Assembly: GCF_902506555.1 (NCBI RefSeq)
Contig: NZ_LR732707.1
Span: forward strand, 1,202,001-1,266,000
DNA: 64,000 nucleotides
Source: Sphingorhabdus sp. 109
GTDB taxonomy: Bacteria; Pseudomonadota; Alphaproteobacteria; Sphingomonadales; Sphingomonadaceae
Reading direction: 5' to 3'
The notes beneath the pieces are model-generated. The model did not search any database and was not told the origin of the DNA. It saw only the letters and a program-made list of their open reading frames with translations. Positions 1 to 9,219 of this stretch are shown in pieces. The first letter of the stretch is position 1. Each line of letters starts with the position of its first letter. Position numbers and translations under genes: made by a program.

Positions 1-268
1 CTTCCCAGGCCAGCCACAACAGAAAGCCCGCACCCGCATAGCGCAATAGGTTGAACAGCAAGGGGGATTGCTGCGCCAGTTGCGCCAGCCCGAAAGCCGA
101 TGCAGCCGCGACAATCGCCAGCCCCAGTCCGATCCCCGCCGTCGCCGCAAATCCGGCGCGCCGGCCCTCGCTGGCACTGAGCAACGCCAGCCAGCCCATG
201 TTCGGACCCGGCGTCAGTTCGACCAGTAAGGCGACTAGCAAAAACGAAGGGAGCAAGGGCGCAAGCAT
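1..268 (-). CDS. LysE/RhtB family exporter, N-terminal part
   Basis: The first 89 residues of an inner-membrane amino-acid/metabolite exporter; the gene runs off the left edge. Translation from the ATG at 268 gives a hydrophobic start followed by the family signature ELTPGPNMGWLALLSASEGR, then a second hydrophobic stretch rich in Gly, Ala and Leu. LysE/RhtB proteins usually have about 200 residues and six membrane segments, so less than half is visible. The substrate cannot be told. It lies downstream of sdhA on the same strand, separated by 215 bases that contain hairpins, so it is probably a separate unit. Confidence 0.85.
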   Translation of the reverse strand, partial: MLAPLLPSFLLVALLVELTPGPNMGWLALLSASEGRRAGFAATAGIGLGLAIVAAASAFGLAQLAQQSPLLFNLLRYAGAGFLLWLAWE

Positions 269-352
269 CGGGTCGCTTCTATCGCCATTGCCAAGCGGGT
301 GGAAGTCACTGAAGATTTCAGCGGCAATGTTTAACAGTTCCGGCCTGTCATG

Positions 353-440
353 CCAGCGCAGGCTGACAGCCAAACCAACGGTCGATGAGGGAACAGCCGT
401 TCCCTCATACCCAACTGGTATCAGTCCCAGCCTGCGCTGG
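353..440. repeat. Nested palindromic repeat / possible sdh terminator
   Basis: An outer 13-base inverted repeat (CCAGCGCAGGCTG at 353-365, its complement at 428-440) surrounds a perfect 10-base stem with a 4-base loop (385-394 and 399-408, ATGAGGGAAC). It lies just past the sdhA stop. The outer arms look like a sphingomonad intergenic repeat; the inner hairpin could end the sdh transcript, though no U-run follows it. Confidence 0.55.
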
Positions 441-483
441 GGCGACGCCAGTCAACGGTAGCTTTTCGACCTGGTCCCAGCGA

Positions 484-2301
484 TCAATAAACCCGCTTCT
501 TCGGCTTCACATAGGTTGCTTCGTCGGTCAGCGTGTAATCATGCACGGGGCGATAGCTGATTTCGCTCTTGCCGCCCTTGCCGCCCCAGCCTTCGAAAGT
601 GATGACCGTGTGCTTCATCCATTCCTTGTCGTTCCGGTCTTCATAATCCTCGTGCATGTGCGCGCCGCGGCTTTCCTTGCGGTTTGCGGCGGCCTTGATC
701 GTGACCATCGCCTGGCTCATCAGATTGTCGAGCTCGAGCGTTTCGATCAGATCGGTGTTCCAGATCAGCGAGCGGTCGGTGACGCCGATATCTGCAAGCT
801 TGGCATTGACCTTGTCCATCGCGGCAACGCCCTCTTCGAGCAGCTTGTTGTCGCGGAACACGGCGGCATGCGCCTGCATCGTTTTCTGCATTTCGAGGCG
901 CAAATCGGCTGTTGGGATCGAACCCTTGGCGTTGCGGAAATGGTCGAGACGCTGCAACGCCAGATCGGCGCTATCCTTGGGCAGCGGCTTGTGCGACGCG
1001 TTGGGGGTCAGCTTTTCCTTCAGCCGCAGACCGGTTGCGCGGCCGAAAACCACCAGATCGATCAGCGAGTTGGAACCGAGACGGTTGGCGCCGTGCACGG
1101 ATACACAGGCCGCTTCGCCGACGGCGTAGAGCCCTTCGACAATCGCGTCCGGATCATCGGCCGTCGGATTGATCACTTCGCCATGATAGTTACAGGGGAT
1201 GCCGCCCATGTTGTAATGGACCGTCGGCACCACCGGCAAAGCTTCGCGGGTCAGGTCGACGCCGGCGAAAATCTTGCCGGTTTCGGTGATGCCAGGCAGC
1301 CGTTCGGCCAACACTTCCGGCGCGATATGGTCGAGGTGGAGATAGATATGGTCCTTCTCCGGCCCGACACCGCGGCCTTCGCGGATTTCGGTGGCCATGC
1401 AGCGCGAAACGACGTCGCGGCTGGCCAGATCCTTGGCGCTTGGCGCGTAGCGTTCCATGAAACGCTCGCCTTCGCTGTTGGTCAGATAACCGCCCTCGCC
1501 GCGTGCGCCTTCGGTAATCAGCACGCCCGCGCCGTAAATGCCGGTCGGGTGGAACTGGACGAATTCCATATCCTGCAGAGGCAGACCCGCGCGCAGCACC
1601 ATGCCGCCACCGTCACCGGTGCAGGTATGGGCAGAGGTCGCGCTGAAATAGCAGCGGCCGGAACCGCCGGTCGCCAGCACCACAGCGTGGCTGCGGAACC
1701 GGTGGATCGAACCGTCTTCCATGCAGATTGCAATCACGCCGCGACATTCGCCATCTTCCATGATCAGATCGATGGCGAAATATTCGATGAAGAAATCCGC
1801 GTCATATTTCAGGCTCTGCTGGTAGAGCGCGTGCAGCATCGCGTGGCCGGTACGGTCGGCAGCAGCACAGGTACGCTGGACCGGAGGCCCCTCGCCCATA
1901 TTCTGCATATGGCCGCCGAACGGCCGCTGATAGATCGTGCCGTCTTCGTTGCGCGAGAAAGGCACACCGGCATGTTCCAGCTCGTAAACCGCCTGCGGTG
2001 CTTCGCGCACCAGATATTCGATCGCGTCCTGGTCGCCGAGCCAGTCGGAGCCCTTGACCGTGTCATACATATGCCACTGCCAGTGGTCGGGCGTGTTGTT
2101 ACCCAATGAGGCGGCAATACCGCCCTGCGCCGCAACCGTGTGCGAGCGGGTCGGAAAAACCTTGGTGATGCAGGCCGTTTTCAGGCCCGATTCCGCAGCG
2201 CCCATGGTGGCGCGCAGGCCGGAGCCGCCGGCACCGACAACCACAGTGTCATAGCTGTGATCGATAATCTTGTAAGCAGGCTGGGTGGATTGTTCAGTCA
2301 T
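484..2301 (-). CDS. sdhA: Succinate dehydrogenase flavoprotein subunit
   Basis: Complex II flavoprotein (605 aa): oxidises succinate to fumarate in the TCA cycle and passes electrons to the iron-sulfur subunit. Visible are the FAD-binding GAGGSGLRA near the N-terminus, the HTVAAQGG segment that carries the His linked covalently to FAD, the substrate loop [20 protein letters not shown], and NRLGSNSL near the C-terminal third. The open frame continues upstream to 2520, but the ATG at 2301 ([18 protein letters not shown]) fits the family length and overlaps the sdhD stop by one base (TAATG), which indicates translational coupling. sdhB does not follow, which is unusual. Confidence 0.97.
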   Translation of the reverse strand: MTEQSTQPAYKIIDHSYDTVVVGAGGSGLRATMGAAESGLKTACITKVFPTRSHTVAAQGGIAASLGNNTPDHWQWHMYDTVKGSDWLGDQDAIEYLVREAPQAVYELEHAGVPFSRNEDGTIYQRPFGGHMQNMGEGPPVQRTCAAADRTGHAMLHALYQQSLKYDADFFIEYFAIDLIMEDGECRGVIAICMEDGSIHRFRSHAVVLATGGSGRCYFSATSAHTCTGDGGGMVLRAGLPLQDMEFVQFHPTGIYGAGVLITEGARGEGGYLTNSEGERFMERYAPSAKDLASRDVVSRCMATEIREGRGVGPEKDHIYLHLDHIAPEVLAERLPGITETGKIFAGVDLTREALPVVPTVHYNMGGIPCNYHGEVINPTADDPDAIVEGLYAVGEAACVSVHGANRLGSNSLIDLVVFGRATGLRLKEKLTPNASHKPLPKDSADLALQRLDHFRNAKGSIPTADLRLEMQKTMQAHAAVFRDNKLLEEGVAAMDKVNAKLADIGVTDRSLIWNTDLIETLELDNLMSQAMVTIKAAANRKESRGAHMHEDYEDRNDKEWMKHTVITFEGWGGKGGKSEISYRPVHDYTLTDEATYVKPKKRVY

Positions 2302-2690
2302 TATGCTACCACTCCGGTAAAGGCTATTTTCGCGACCGAGAAAATTCCCAGAGCCGCACCGCCGATGGCGAAAAAGTTGAGGAGGACGATCAGGCCGAAT
2401 TTGACGCCGTGATCGGGGACATAATCCTCGATCAGCACCTGCAGGCCGAGGCGCAGATGCCAGAAGATGCTGACCAGCATCAGCATCATCGGTACGGCAA
2501 CCAGCGGCGAAGCCAGCCATTCGACCATCAGGCCATGTTCATAGTTCGGCAGCCGGACGAGCGAAAAGACCAGCCAGAGCAGCAGCAGCAAATTGCTGAC
2601 CGCGGTCACCCGCTGGACTATCCAGTGATGCGCGCCTTCCTGCGCCGATCCGAGGCCGCGTACCCGGCCGATATTGGTTCCTGAACCCAT
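2301..2690 (-). CDS. sdhD: Succinate dehydrogenase membrane anchor subunit
   Basis: Hydrophobic anchor of complex II (129 aa) that helps hold haem b and the ubiquinone site in the inner membrane. Three membrane segments can be seen (about residues 30-50, 60-80 and 95-120). The N-terminal [22 protein letters not shown] is typical of alphaproteobacterial SdhD: the RVRGLGSA stretch precedes the first helix. It sits between sdhC (15 bases upstream) and sdhA (one-base overlap), in the usual sdhCDA order. Confidence 0.93.
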   Translation of the reverse strand: MGSGTNIGRVRGLGSAQEGAHHWIVQRVTAVSNLLLLLWLVFSLVRLPNYEHGLMVEWLASPLVAVPMMLMLVSIFWHLRLGLQVLIEDYVPDHGVKFGLIVLLNFFAIGGAALGIFSVAKIAFTGVVA

Positions 2691-2705
2691 GATCCGATTC
2701 CTGTT

Positions 2706-3119
2706 CTAAAGAATATTCTTGGAAGCGATGTAGAGCCACATCGCACCGGTGCTGAGGATCGCTGCCAGAGGCACGGCAATCGACCACATTTTATTGCTCT
2801 GCAGTTCATAGCCGGCCCCCGCATCGAGCACGAAGTGGCGCAGTCCGCTATACATATGTTCGAAAAAGGCAAAGCTCATGCCGACCAGAACGATATAACC
2901 GATATAACCCCAGTTAAACCAGCTGAGGAAATAGTCGTAGCTTTCCGGCCCTGCGGAGATCGCATAAAGCCACCAGACAAGAAGCGGAACGCCAACGAGC
3001 GCCATGGCGTCGCCGGTGGCCCTGTGAAGAATGGACACCAGCATATGCGGCCCCCATTTATAAACCTGCAGATGCGGTGAAAGCGGTCTGTTCGATGCTG
3101 AACCTGATACGCCGGACAT
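2706..3119 (-). CDS. sdhC: Succinate dehydrogenase cytochrome b556 subunit
   Basis: First gene of the sdh unit (137 aa). It shows the SdhC signature RPLSPHLQVYKW near residue 12 and SILHRATG near residue 30, where Ser and Arg line the quinone site. HMYSGLRHFVLDAG contains the haem-ligand His region. Three membrane helices are visible. A ribosome-binding site (AGGGGA) lies about 6 bases before the ATG, and a short hairpin is upstream in the leader. Confidence 0.95.
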   Translation of the reverse strand: MSGVSGSASNRPLSPHLQVYKWGPHMLVSILHRATGDAMALVGVPLLVWWLYAISAGPESYDYFLSWFNWGYIGYIVLVGMSFAFFEHMYSGLRHFVLDAGAGYELQSNKMWSIAVPLAAILSTGAMWLYIASKNIL

Positions 3120-3139
3120 TATATTCCCCTGAACAATAT

Positions 3140-3157
3140 CTCCGGATGATGCCGGAG
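3140..3157 (-). promoter_or_regulatory. Leader hairpin before sdhC
   Basis: A perfect 6-base stem (CTCCGG/CCGGAG) with a 6-base loop lies about 20 bases upstream of the sdhC start, in the 200-base gap shared with the divergent SDR gene. It probably falls in the sdh mRNA leader; no regulator can be named. Confidence 0.35.
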
Positions 3158-3319
3158 TCTTTGAAATAGAACCAATCCCTTAGCGAAAAGCGCGTATCAT
3201 GCAAACCGGATGCGCATGATTTAGACAATTTATTAGTGCAAAATTCTCCCAACCGATTGCAAAGCCTGAAATTCGTATCATCGATGGACGCGGGCGCCCT
3301 GTCGTTCTAATCCGTGCGG

Positions 3320-4033
3320 ATGAGCAATAGCAAAACGCATATATTGGTAACCGGCAGCAGCCGCGGCATCGGCAAGGCCATCATCGAATCGTTCGGCAAG
3401 GATGATGTGACGGTCGTCGGTCAGAGCACCGCCGGTGGAGATGATCTGGTCGCGGCCGATTTCACGCAGGACGGCTCGGCACCCCTGCTGTGGCAGCAGG
3501 CGCTCGACCGGCTTGACGGCCGCATAGACGTGCTGGTCAACAATGCCGGCCTGTTCCAGCCTAACCCGCTTGCCGCCGAAGACTGGCTGGAAAGCTGGGA
3601 CAGAACGATGACCATCAATCTGACATCATCGGCGGAGTTGTGCCGCCTAGCGGTGCTGCATTTTCGGCAGCGCGGCGAGCCGGGCCGGATCGTCAATATC
3701 GCCAGCCGCGCCGCCTATCGCGGCGACAGCCCTGACCACTGGCATTATGCCGCATCGAAAGGCGGCATGGTGGCAATGACCAAGACCATCGCCCGGGCCT
3801 ATGCGAAAGACGGGATACTGGCTTTCGCCATCTGCCCCGGCTTCACCATGACCGGTATGGCCGAGGATTATCTGGCAAGCCGCGGCGGCGACAAATTGCT
3901 CGCCGACATTCCGCTCGGCCGGGTTGCCCAGCCGGAGGAAATCGCATCCATCGCCCGCTATTGCGCGCTCGATGCGCCGCCCAGCATGACCGGCGCCGTA
4001 CTCGATGCCAATGGCGCGAGTTTTGTCCGATGA
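3320..4033 (+). CDS. SDR family oxidoreductase
   Basis: A classical short-chain dehydrogenase/reductase (237 aa from the ATG at 3320; a GTG six bases earlier would add two residues). Visible are the nucleotide-binding TGSSRGIG near the N-terminus, the structural NNAG motif, and the catalytic Ser and YAASK (Tyr-x-x-x-Lys). The C-terminal part, CPGFTMTGMAED then MTGAVLDANGASFVR, resembles FabG-like 3-oxoacyl reductases, but the substrate cannot be assigned. Its stop overlaps the start of the next gene (ATGA), so the two are likely co-translated. Confidence 0.85.
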   Translation: MSNSKTHILVTGSSRGIGKAIIESFGKDDVTVVGQSTAGGDDLVAADFTQDGSAPLLWQQALDRLDGRIDVLVNNAGLFQPNPLAAEDWLESWDRTMTINLTSSAELCRLAVLHFRQRGEPGRIVNIASRAAYRGDSPDHWHYAASKGGMVAMTKTIARAYAKDGILAFAICPGFTMTGMAEDYLASRGGDKLLADIPLGRVAQPEEIASIARYCALDAPPSMTGAVLDANGASFVR

Positions 4034-4710
4034 TCGCCCGCGAACATCTCGACACCGCTCCCATCCCCGGCGGCGATGAACTCCGCCTGTTCCGCCGCGC
4101 CCTAAAAGGTGCCGACGAATATTCCATCATGCTGGGTCGCATCGAGCTGATGAACAGCCGGCTCAGCGGATCGGAAGAAGCACTCGCCACCCTCACCTGC
4201 GAACGCCTGGCAGTCAAAAACCCGCGCCTGTTGATCGGCGGCTACGGCATGGGCTTTACCCTGCGCGCTGCCTTGTCGGTCTTGCCGCCACAGGCGCATG
4301 TCGAACTGGCCGAACTGATTCCGGCCATCGTCCAGTGGGCGCGCGGGCCGATGGCGGATCTCTCGCAAAAATGTCTCGAGGACAGCCGGGTGACCGTCAC
4401 CATCGGCGATGTCGCAAATGTGATCGGCAAGGCGGAGCGCGACTATGATGCGATTTTGCTCGATGTCGACAATGGTCCGGACGGGCTGACCCATGAAGCC
4501 AATGACCGGCTCTACAGCATGGCGGGCCTGGCCACGGCGAAAAAGGCCTTGCGCTCCAATGGCATATTAGCGGTCTGGTCGAGCGAAAGCGACAACCGAT
4601 TTACAGCGCGCCTGAAAAAATCCGGTTTCGCCGTCGAGGTTAAAACCGTCTCCGCCCGCAGCAACGGCAAGGGCGCAAAACATACGATCTGGCTGGCAGC
4701 AAATCGCTAA
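4030..4710 (+). CDS. Spermidine synthase-like SAM-fold protein
   Basis: 226 aa, with a class I SAM-methyltransferase/spermidine-synthase fold. Visible are the nucleotide-binding loop LLIGGYGMGFTLR, the acidic residue at the end of the next strand (VELAELIP), and the downstream DYDAILLDVDNGPDG. True spermidine synthases have a gatekeeper region and a GGGDG loop that are altered here, so polyamine synthesis is not certain. The start at 4030 was chosen because it gives an ATGA overlap with the SDR gene and a sensible N-terminus; the longer frame from 3961 would run through the SDR coding sequence. It converges on the DUF4010 gene with a 7-base gap. Confidence 0.7.
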   Translation: MIAREHLDTAPIPGGDELRLFRRALKGADEYSIMLGRIELMNSRLSGSEEALATLTCERLAVKNPRLLIGGYGMGFTLRAALSVLPPQAHVELAELIPAIVQWARGPMADLSQKCLEDSRVTVTIGDVANVIGKAERDYDAILLDVDNGPDGLTHEANDRLYSMAGLATAKKALRSNGILAVWSSESDNRFTARLKKSGFAVEVKTVSARSNGKGAKHTIWLAANR

Positions 4711-4717
4711 AGGCGAT

Positions 4718-6010
4718 CTAGAAGCGAATATCAAACGCGACAAAGCTGACCAGACCGGCGATTGCCAGCACCAGGCTGCTTGCAGCCAGCGCCGCCACCG
4801 CCGCGCGCCCCTTTTTCCAGCCTGCGGTAAAGCCGGCCACGCCGGTCTTGAACAGCATATTCGCCAGCACCGTCATTGCCAGCACAAAGCCGGCCAGATC
4901 CGACATTATCGTTTCCTCCGGCAGCGCCCCCAAAGTGATGATCGCGGCATCGACGTCGAATGATCCCACGATCAGCACCAGATAGGCAATGCCGCTGCTT
5001 CCGTATTTTGCCTCGGCCCAGCGCGCCGCCAGCGACATTGCCGCGACGGTCAGCGCAAAGAAGAACGCCGGCAGCAGGCGGATGGGGTTGCGTGTTTCCA
5101 CGCTCTCATCCGACCGGGCAGCCCCGCTCCGGCGCAGCAGGAGCAAGCCGATGATGGCGGCCACCAGCGCCGCGGGGGCGAGAATCATCGCTAGCGGCAC
5201 GAAGGCAAAGCGCGCGAGCAGGAAAGTCAGCAACAGCACCCGGATATACATGACCGAGGACGCCAGCGCGATCCCCGCTGACAGGGTGCGACCTGCCGTC
5301 TCTTCCCCGCGCAATCGCTGCGCCAGCGACGCGGTCACTGCGGTGGAACTATAGGCGCCGCCAATAACGGCGGTGACCACCGTGCCATGGGCGGCGCCAA
5401 ATATCCGGTTGGCGACATAGCCGGCAAAGGAAAGACCCGTCACCAATATGACGACAAACCATAGTTGCTGCAGGTTGAAGGCCTCATAAGGTCCGAAATC
5501 GCGGTCCGGCAAAAACGGCAGGACGGCGAGCGCGATCAGGGCAAAGCGGATCATCACATTGATGTCGGTCGGCCCCAGCCTGCGCATCAGTCCGTGCAGT
5601 TCCGACCGCATCGACAGCAGGCCGGTGACGATTGCCGCCCCGGCCATCGCCAGCGCCGGATAGCCGCTCCCCGCCAGCAGACCAAGACAGAGCGTCAGCA
5701 GCGAGACCACGAAATTGGTGATGCTGCGCCCGTCCGGCTCGTGGATGGTCTTGAAATGGCTGAACGACAACATCGCCACCACGCCGGTCAGCAGGATGGC
5801 GGCAATGACGAGATTCAGGCTTTGCGAGATCAGCGCGACCAGACCGCCGAGTCCGGCGATCAGGCCAAAAGTGCGAATCCCGGCAACCCGTGCGCCCTTG
5901 TTCTCGTCGCGCATCGTCCATCCGCGCTCGACACCGATCAGCAGGCCCGCCGCCAGCGCGATCGCAAGGTCGCGATAAACAAGCCATTCGCCGGAGAATT
6001 CCGTCAGCAT
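4718..6010 (-). CDS. MgtC/SapB-DUF4010 family membrane protein
   Basis: 430 aa, almost entirely hydrophobic with roughly a dozen membrane segments. The N-terminal third carries the MgtC/SapB-like GLLIGVERGW motif, with GARVAGIRTFGLIAGLGGL after it, and the rest matches the DUF4010 layout, including GTVVTAVIGGAYSSTAVTAS and the C-terminal helices. These proteins are thought to be transporters or stress-related membrane proteins; no substrate is established. The open frame extends to 6169, but the extra 53 residues are polar and unlike the family, so the ATG at 6010 is preferred. Confidence 0.8.
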   Translation of the reverse strand: MLTEFSGEWLVYRDLAIALAAGLLIGVERGWTMRDENKGARVAGIRTFGLIAGLGGLVALISQSLNLVIAAILLTGVVAMLSFSHFKTIHEPDGRSITNFVVSLLTLCLGLLAGSGYPALAMAGAAIVTGLLSMRSELHGLMRRLGPTDINVMIRFALIALAVLPFLPDRDFGPYEAFNLQQLWFVVILVTGLSFAGYVANRIFGAAHGTVVTAVIGGAYSSTAVTASLAQRLRGEETAGRTLSAGIALASSVMYIRVLLLTFLLARFAFVPLAMILAPAALVAAIIGLLLLRRSGAARSDESVETRNPIRLLPAFFFALTVAAMSLAARWAEAKYGSSGIAYLVLIVGSFDVDAAIITLGALPEETIMSDLAGFVLAMTVLANMLFKTGVAGFTAGWKKGRAAVAALAASSLVLAIAGLVSFVAFDIRF

Positions 6011-6228
6011 GGCACGAGCATCGTCCCGTGGTGAAATCCGGGTTTGGTCATCATCATCCAGCCTTAGTGAAAGCCGCCCCGGCATTTGCCCATGCGTAAT
6101 TACCCGTAGGAAGCGGTCAGATCGCTCCGCAAACCTCTTTGCGCGGTTCAGGCGAGAAATTTGCGCCATGACGTGTTTACCCTCTCACGGCGCTGGCATT
6201 GAGCGGCAAGCTCGGCTAACGGCTCCCC

Positions 6229-8109
6229 ATGCTTAATTTCAGCAATATAACCGTGCGCCTCGGCGGCACCGTGATCCTCGACGGCGCAACCGCTTCGCTG
6301 CCTCCCGGCGCACGCGTCGGTATGATCGGCCGCAATGGCGCCGGTAAATCGACCCTTATGAAAGTGATCGCGGGCATGCTCGAGCCCGATGACGGCAGCG
6401 TCGACATGCCCAAAGACGCGCGCATGGGCTATATCGCCCAGGAAGCGCCGGCCGGACAGGCCAGTCCACTTGATACCGTACTGGCCGCCGATACCGAACG
6501 TGCGGCGCTGCTGGAAGAATCCGAAACCGCGACCGACCCGCACCGGATCGGCGAGATCCACGAGCGGCTGAACATGATCGACGCGCATAGCGCTCCGGCC
6601 CGCGCCGCGAAAATCCTGATCGGTCTCGGCTTTGACGAAGCCGCGCAACAGCAGCCGATGGACAGTTTTTCCGGTGGCTGGCGGATGCGCGTGGCGCTCG
6701 CCGCTCTGCTCTTCTCGCAACCGGAATTGCTGCTGCTCGACGAACCGTCGAACCACCTCGATCTCGAAGCGACCATGTGGCTGGAGAATTTCCTGACTAG
6801 CTATCAGGCGACAATCCTGGTCATCAGCCACGAGCGCGATCTGCTGAACAATGTGGTCGACCATATCCTGCATCTGCAGCATGGCACCACCACTCTCTAT
6901 CCCGGCGGCTATGACGCATTTGAGAAGCAGCGGGCGGAACGGCAGGCGCAGCAGGCCTCCGCGCGCGAAAAGCAGATCGCCCAGCGCGAAAAGCTGGAAT
7001 CCTTCGTCTCCCGATGGGGTGCCAAGGCGCATAGCGCCAAACAGGCGCAGAGCCGGGTCAAGGCGCTCGCTCGCATGGAACCGATTGCCGCCGCGATCGA
7101 CGATCCGTCGCTAAGCTTTCACTTCCCGAGCCCGGCAGAACTGAAACCGCCGTTGATTACGCTGGACGACGCCGCCGTCGGCTATGGCGACAATATCATC
7201 CTTTCCGATCTCAACATGAGGCTCGATCCCGACGACCGGACCGCGCTGCTCGGGCGGAACGGCAACGGCAAGACCACGCTCGCCCGGTTGCTCGCCAGCC
7301 AGCTCGAACCGAAAAAGGGGGCGATCAACAAGTCGGGCAAGTTGACTGTTGGCTATTTCACCCAATATCAGGTCGAGGAACTGGATACGTCGGACACGCC
7401 GCTGGAACATATGACCCGGCTGATGAAAGACGCCAAGCCGGGGGCCGTTCGGGCACAATTGGGACGTTTCGGCTTTTCTGGCGACAAGGCGACGATCAAG
7501 GTCGGCAAGCTGTCCGGCGGCGAGCGCGCCCGGCTGGCGCTCGCCATGATCACCCGCGACGCGCCGCACCTGCTGATCCTCGATGAACCAACAAACCATC
7601 TCGACGTCGATGCGCGCGAAGCCCTGGTGCACGCGCTTAACGAATATAGCGGCGCCGTCATATTGGTCAGCCATGACCGCCATATGCTCGAACTGACCGC
7701 CGACCGGCTGGTCATGGTCGACAGCGGCAAGGCGAAAGAATTTGCCGGATCGCTCAAGGATTATACCGATTTCGTCCTTGGCAAGAACCAACCGGCAACC
7801 GCGGGCGGCAAGACCAGCGGCGGCAACCGCAAGGAAGAACGGCGCGCGGCCGCGGAACGGCGCAAGCAGCAGACCGAATTACGCAAAACGATAGCCGCCG
7901 CCGACAAGGAAATGAAAATCCTGGCCGAGGAAATCTCCGCCATCGACCGCGCGATGTTTGATCCGGCAAGTGCAGCAGCGAAACTTGCCGATCTGTCGAT
8001 GACCGAGTTGATGAAGCTGCGCGCCGACAGTCAGGACAAGCTCGATGCGGCCGAAACCCGGTGGATAGAAGCCAGCGACAGACTCGAACAGGAAAATGCC
8101 CATGCCTGA
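6229..8109 (+). CDS. ABC-F family ATPase (Uup/YheS type)
   Basis: Soluble protein with two ABC ATPase domains and no membrane domain (626 aa). Walker A motifs are GRNGAGKST (34-42) and GRNGNGKTT (342-350); signature motifs are FSGGWRMR and LSGGERAR; both Walker B segments end in DEP.NHLD. Between the domains lies a charged helical linker (about 225-275) typical of ABC-F proteins, and the C-terminus (about 525-626) is a coiled coil rich in Arg, Lys and Glu. ABC-F proteins act on the ribosomal E site in translation or in resistance; which of these applies cannot be told. It overlaps no neighbour; prmA follows after 42 bases. Confidence 0.9.
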   Translation: MLNFSNITVRLGGTVILDGATASLPPGARVGMIGRNGAGKSTLMKVIAGMLEPDDGSVDMPKDARMGYIAQEAPAGQASPLDTVLAADTERAALLEESETATDPHRIGEIHERLNMIDAHSAPARAAKILIGLGFDEAAQQQPMDSFSGGWRMRVALAALLFSQPELLLLDEPSNHLDLEATMWLENFLTSYQATILVISHERDLLNNVVDHILHLQHGTTTLYPGGYDAFEKQRAERQAQQASAREKQIAQREKLESFVSRWGAKAHSAKQAQSRVKALARMEPIAAAIDDPSLSFHFPSPAELKPPLITLDDAAVGYGDNIILSDLNMRLDPDDRTALLGRNGNGKTTLARLLASQLEPKKGAINKSGKLTVGYFTQYQVEELDTSDTPLEHMTRLMKDAKPGAVRAQLGRFGFSGDKATIKVGKLSGGERARLALAMITRDAPHLLILDEPTNHLDVDAREALVHALNEYSGAVILVSHDRHMLELTADRLVMVDSGKAKEFAGSLKDYTDFVLGKNQPATAGGKTSGGNRKEERRAAAERRKQQTELRKTIAAADKEMKILAEEISAIDRAMFDPASAAAKLADLSMTELMKLRADSQDKLDAAETRWIEASDRLEQENAHA

Positions 8110-8151
8110 CCGGCGCATCTCTGGCGGGCCCTCTACTGACGGGATCGTCCG

Positions 8152-9135
8152 TTGAGCGAGACGTGGAAAGTCTCGATTCCCTGCACCCGCGCCGAGGCCC
8201 GGACGCTGGCGGCGGACAATCTGTTCATTTCCTCCAGCGATTCAACGCCCACTATCGTCACCAGCGAGACCGATCCCAAGCGTCCCGACGAATGGATGAT
8301 TGACGTCTATTGCGAGGAAAAACCAGATGCGGAGATGGTTGGAAATCTTTTGCTATTGTCACCCTCTGCCAAACGGGCCGGTTTCCAGCCAGCGGTCGAA
8401 ATGCTCGGCGACGAGGACTGGGTGACGCTCAGCCAGCAGGGGCTTGAACCATTGCGTGCCGGGCGGTTTCATGTGCACACGTCTAGCGACCAGCCATCCG
8501 CCAATCCCAAGCTGACCAATATCTGCATCGACGCCGGGCAAGCCTTTGGCACCGGCCATCATGAAACCACGATGGGCTGCCTGCAAAGCCTCGACCGGTT
8601 GCGGCGCACCGGCCACCGGTTTCGCAATATTGCTGATGTCGGCACCGGCACCGGCCTGCTCGCCTTTGCCGCGCACCATCTCTGGCGCGACGCGAAGATC
8701 ATCGCCAGCGATATCGATCCGGTTGCAGTCATGGTCACCGGCGAAAATGCGCGCCAGAATGCAATCACGCTGGGCAATGGCCGCAGCCAGATCCGGCTGG
8801 TCCAGAGCAATGGCCTCGATCATCCGGCGCTCCGGCAGCGCGCACCGTTCGACCTGATCATTGCCAATATTCTCGCCGGTCCGCTGGTCGCCCTCGCCCC
8901 GCAAATCGCCGCCGCATCAGGTGCCGGGACGGTGCTGCTGCTCGCCGGCCTGCTGAGCCGGCAGAAGGCCGAAGTGGTCCGCGCCTATATCCGCGAAGGA
9001 TTTCGCCTGAAACATTCCCGGTTGGACAACGAATGGCCCTGCCTGACTCTGGTCAAAGCGAAAAAATATGGCTGGACCCGCAAACCCCACCGCAAAAAGT
9101 CCCCGCTGGCATCGGATTATTTCGGGGAATGTTAG
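8152..9135 (+). CDS. prmA: Ribosomal protein L11 methyltransferase
   Basis: 327 aa. Trimethylates ribosomal protein L11 using SAM. The substrate-recognition region appears in the first 130 residues; then come AFGTGHHETT, the SAM loop DVGTGTGLLAFAA, and the catalytic-site stretch NILAGPLVALAP typical of PrmA. The start is a TTG (8152); no in-frame ATG fits, and the first residues (MSETWKVSIPCTRAEA) match the family. The C-terminal tail is Lys/Arg rich. An ABC-F translation factor lies directly upstream, so both genes of this unit probably act on the ribosome. Confidence 0.9.
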   Translation: MSETWKVSIPCTRAEARTLAADNLFISSSDSTPTIVTSETDPKRPDEWMIDVYCEEKPDAEMVGNLLLLSPSAKRAGFQPAVEMLGDEDWVTLSQQGLEPLRAGRFHVHTSSDQPSANPKLTNICIDAGQAFGTGHHETTMGCLQSLDRLRRTGHRFRNIADVGTGTGLLAFAAHHLWRDAKIIASDIDPVAVMVTGENARQNAITLGNGRSQIRLVQSNGLDHPALRQRAPFDLIIANILAGPLVALAPQIAAASGAGTVLLLAGLLSRQKAEVVRAYIREGFRLKHSRLDNEWPCLTLVKAKKYGWTRKPHRKKSPLASDYFGEC

Positions 9136-9136
9136 T

Positions 9137-9209
9137 GCTCCGCACCTGATGCGGAGCTCTGTCGGCACCTCACCATCACGCGGGCCGGGCTCCGTATCAA
9201 GTACGGAGC
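9137..9209. repeat. Paired palindromic intergenic repeat
   Basis: Two hairpins, GCTCCGCA/TGCGGAGC (9137-9157) and GCTCCGTA/TACGGAGC (9189-9209), each with an 8-base stem and a 5-base loop, are themselves arranged so that their outer edges (GTGCTCC and GGAGCAC) pair. The element fills the gap between convergent prmA and phhA and may also terminate both. The hairpins differ by a compensating base change in the stem. Confidence 0.7.
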
Positions 9210-9219
9210 ACACGCATAA

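Noticed and set aside
385-2109. 574-residue open frame on the plus strand opposite sdhA
   Set aside because: It is the antisense of a well-conserved gene; high GC leaves such frames open. The translation has no recognisable motif.
2302-2520. Extended N-terminus for sdhA
   Set aside because: It would overlap sdhD in another frame; the ATG at 2301 fits the family.
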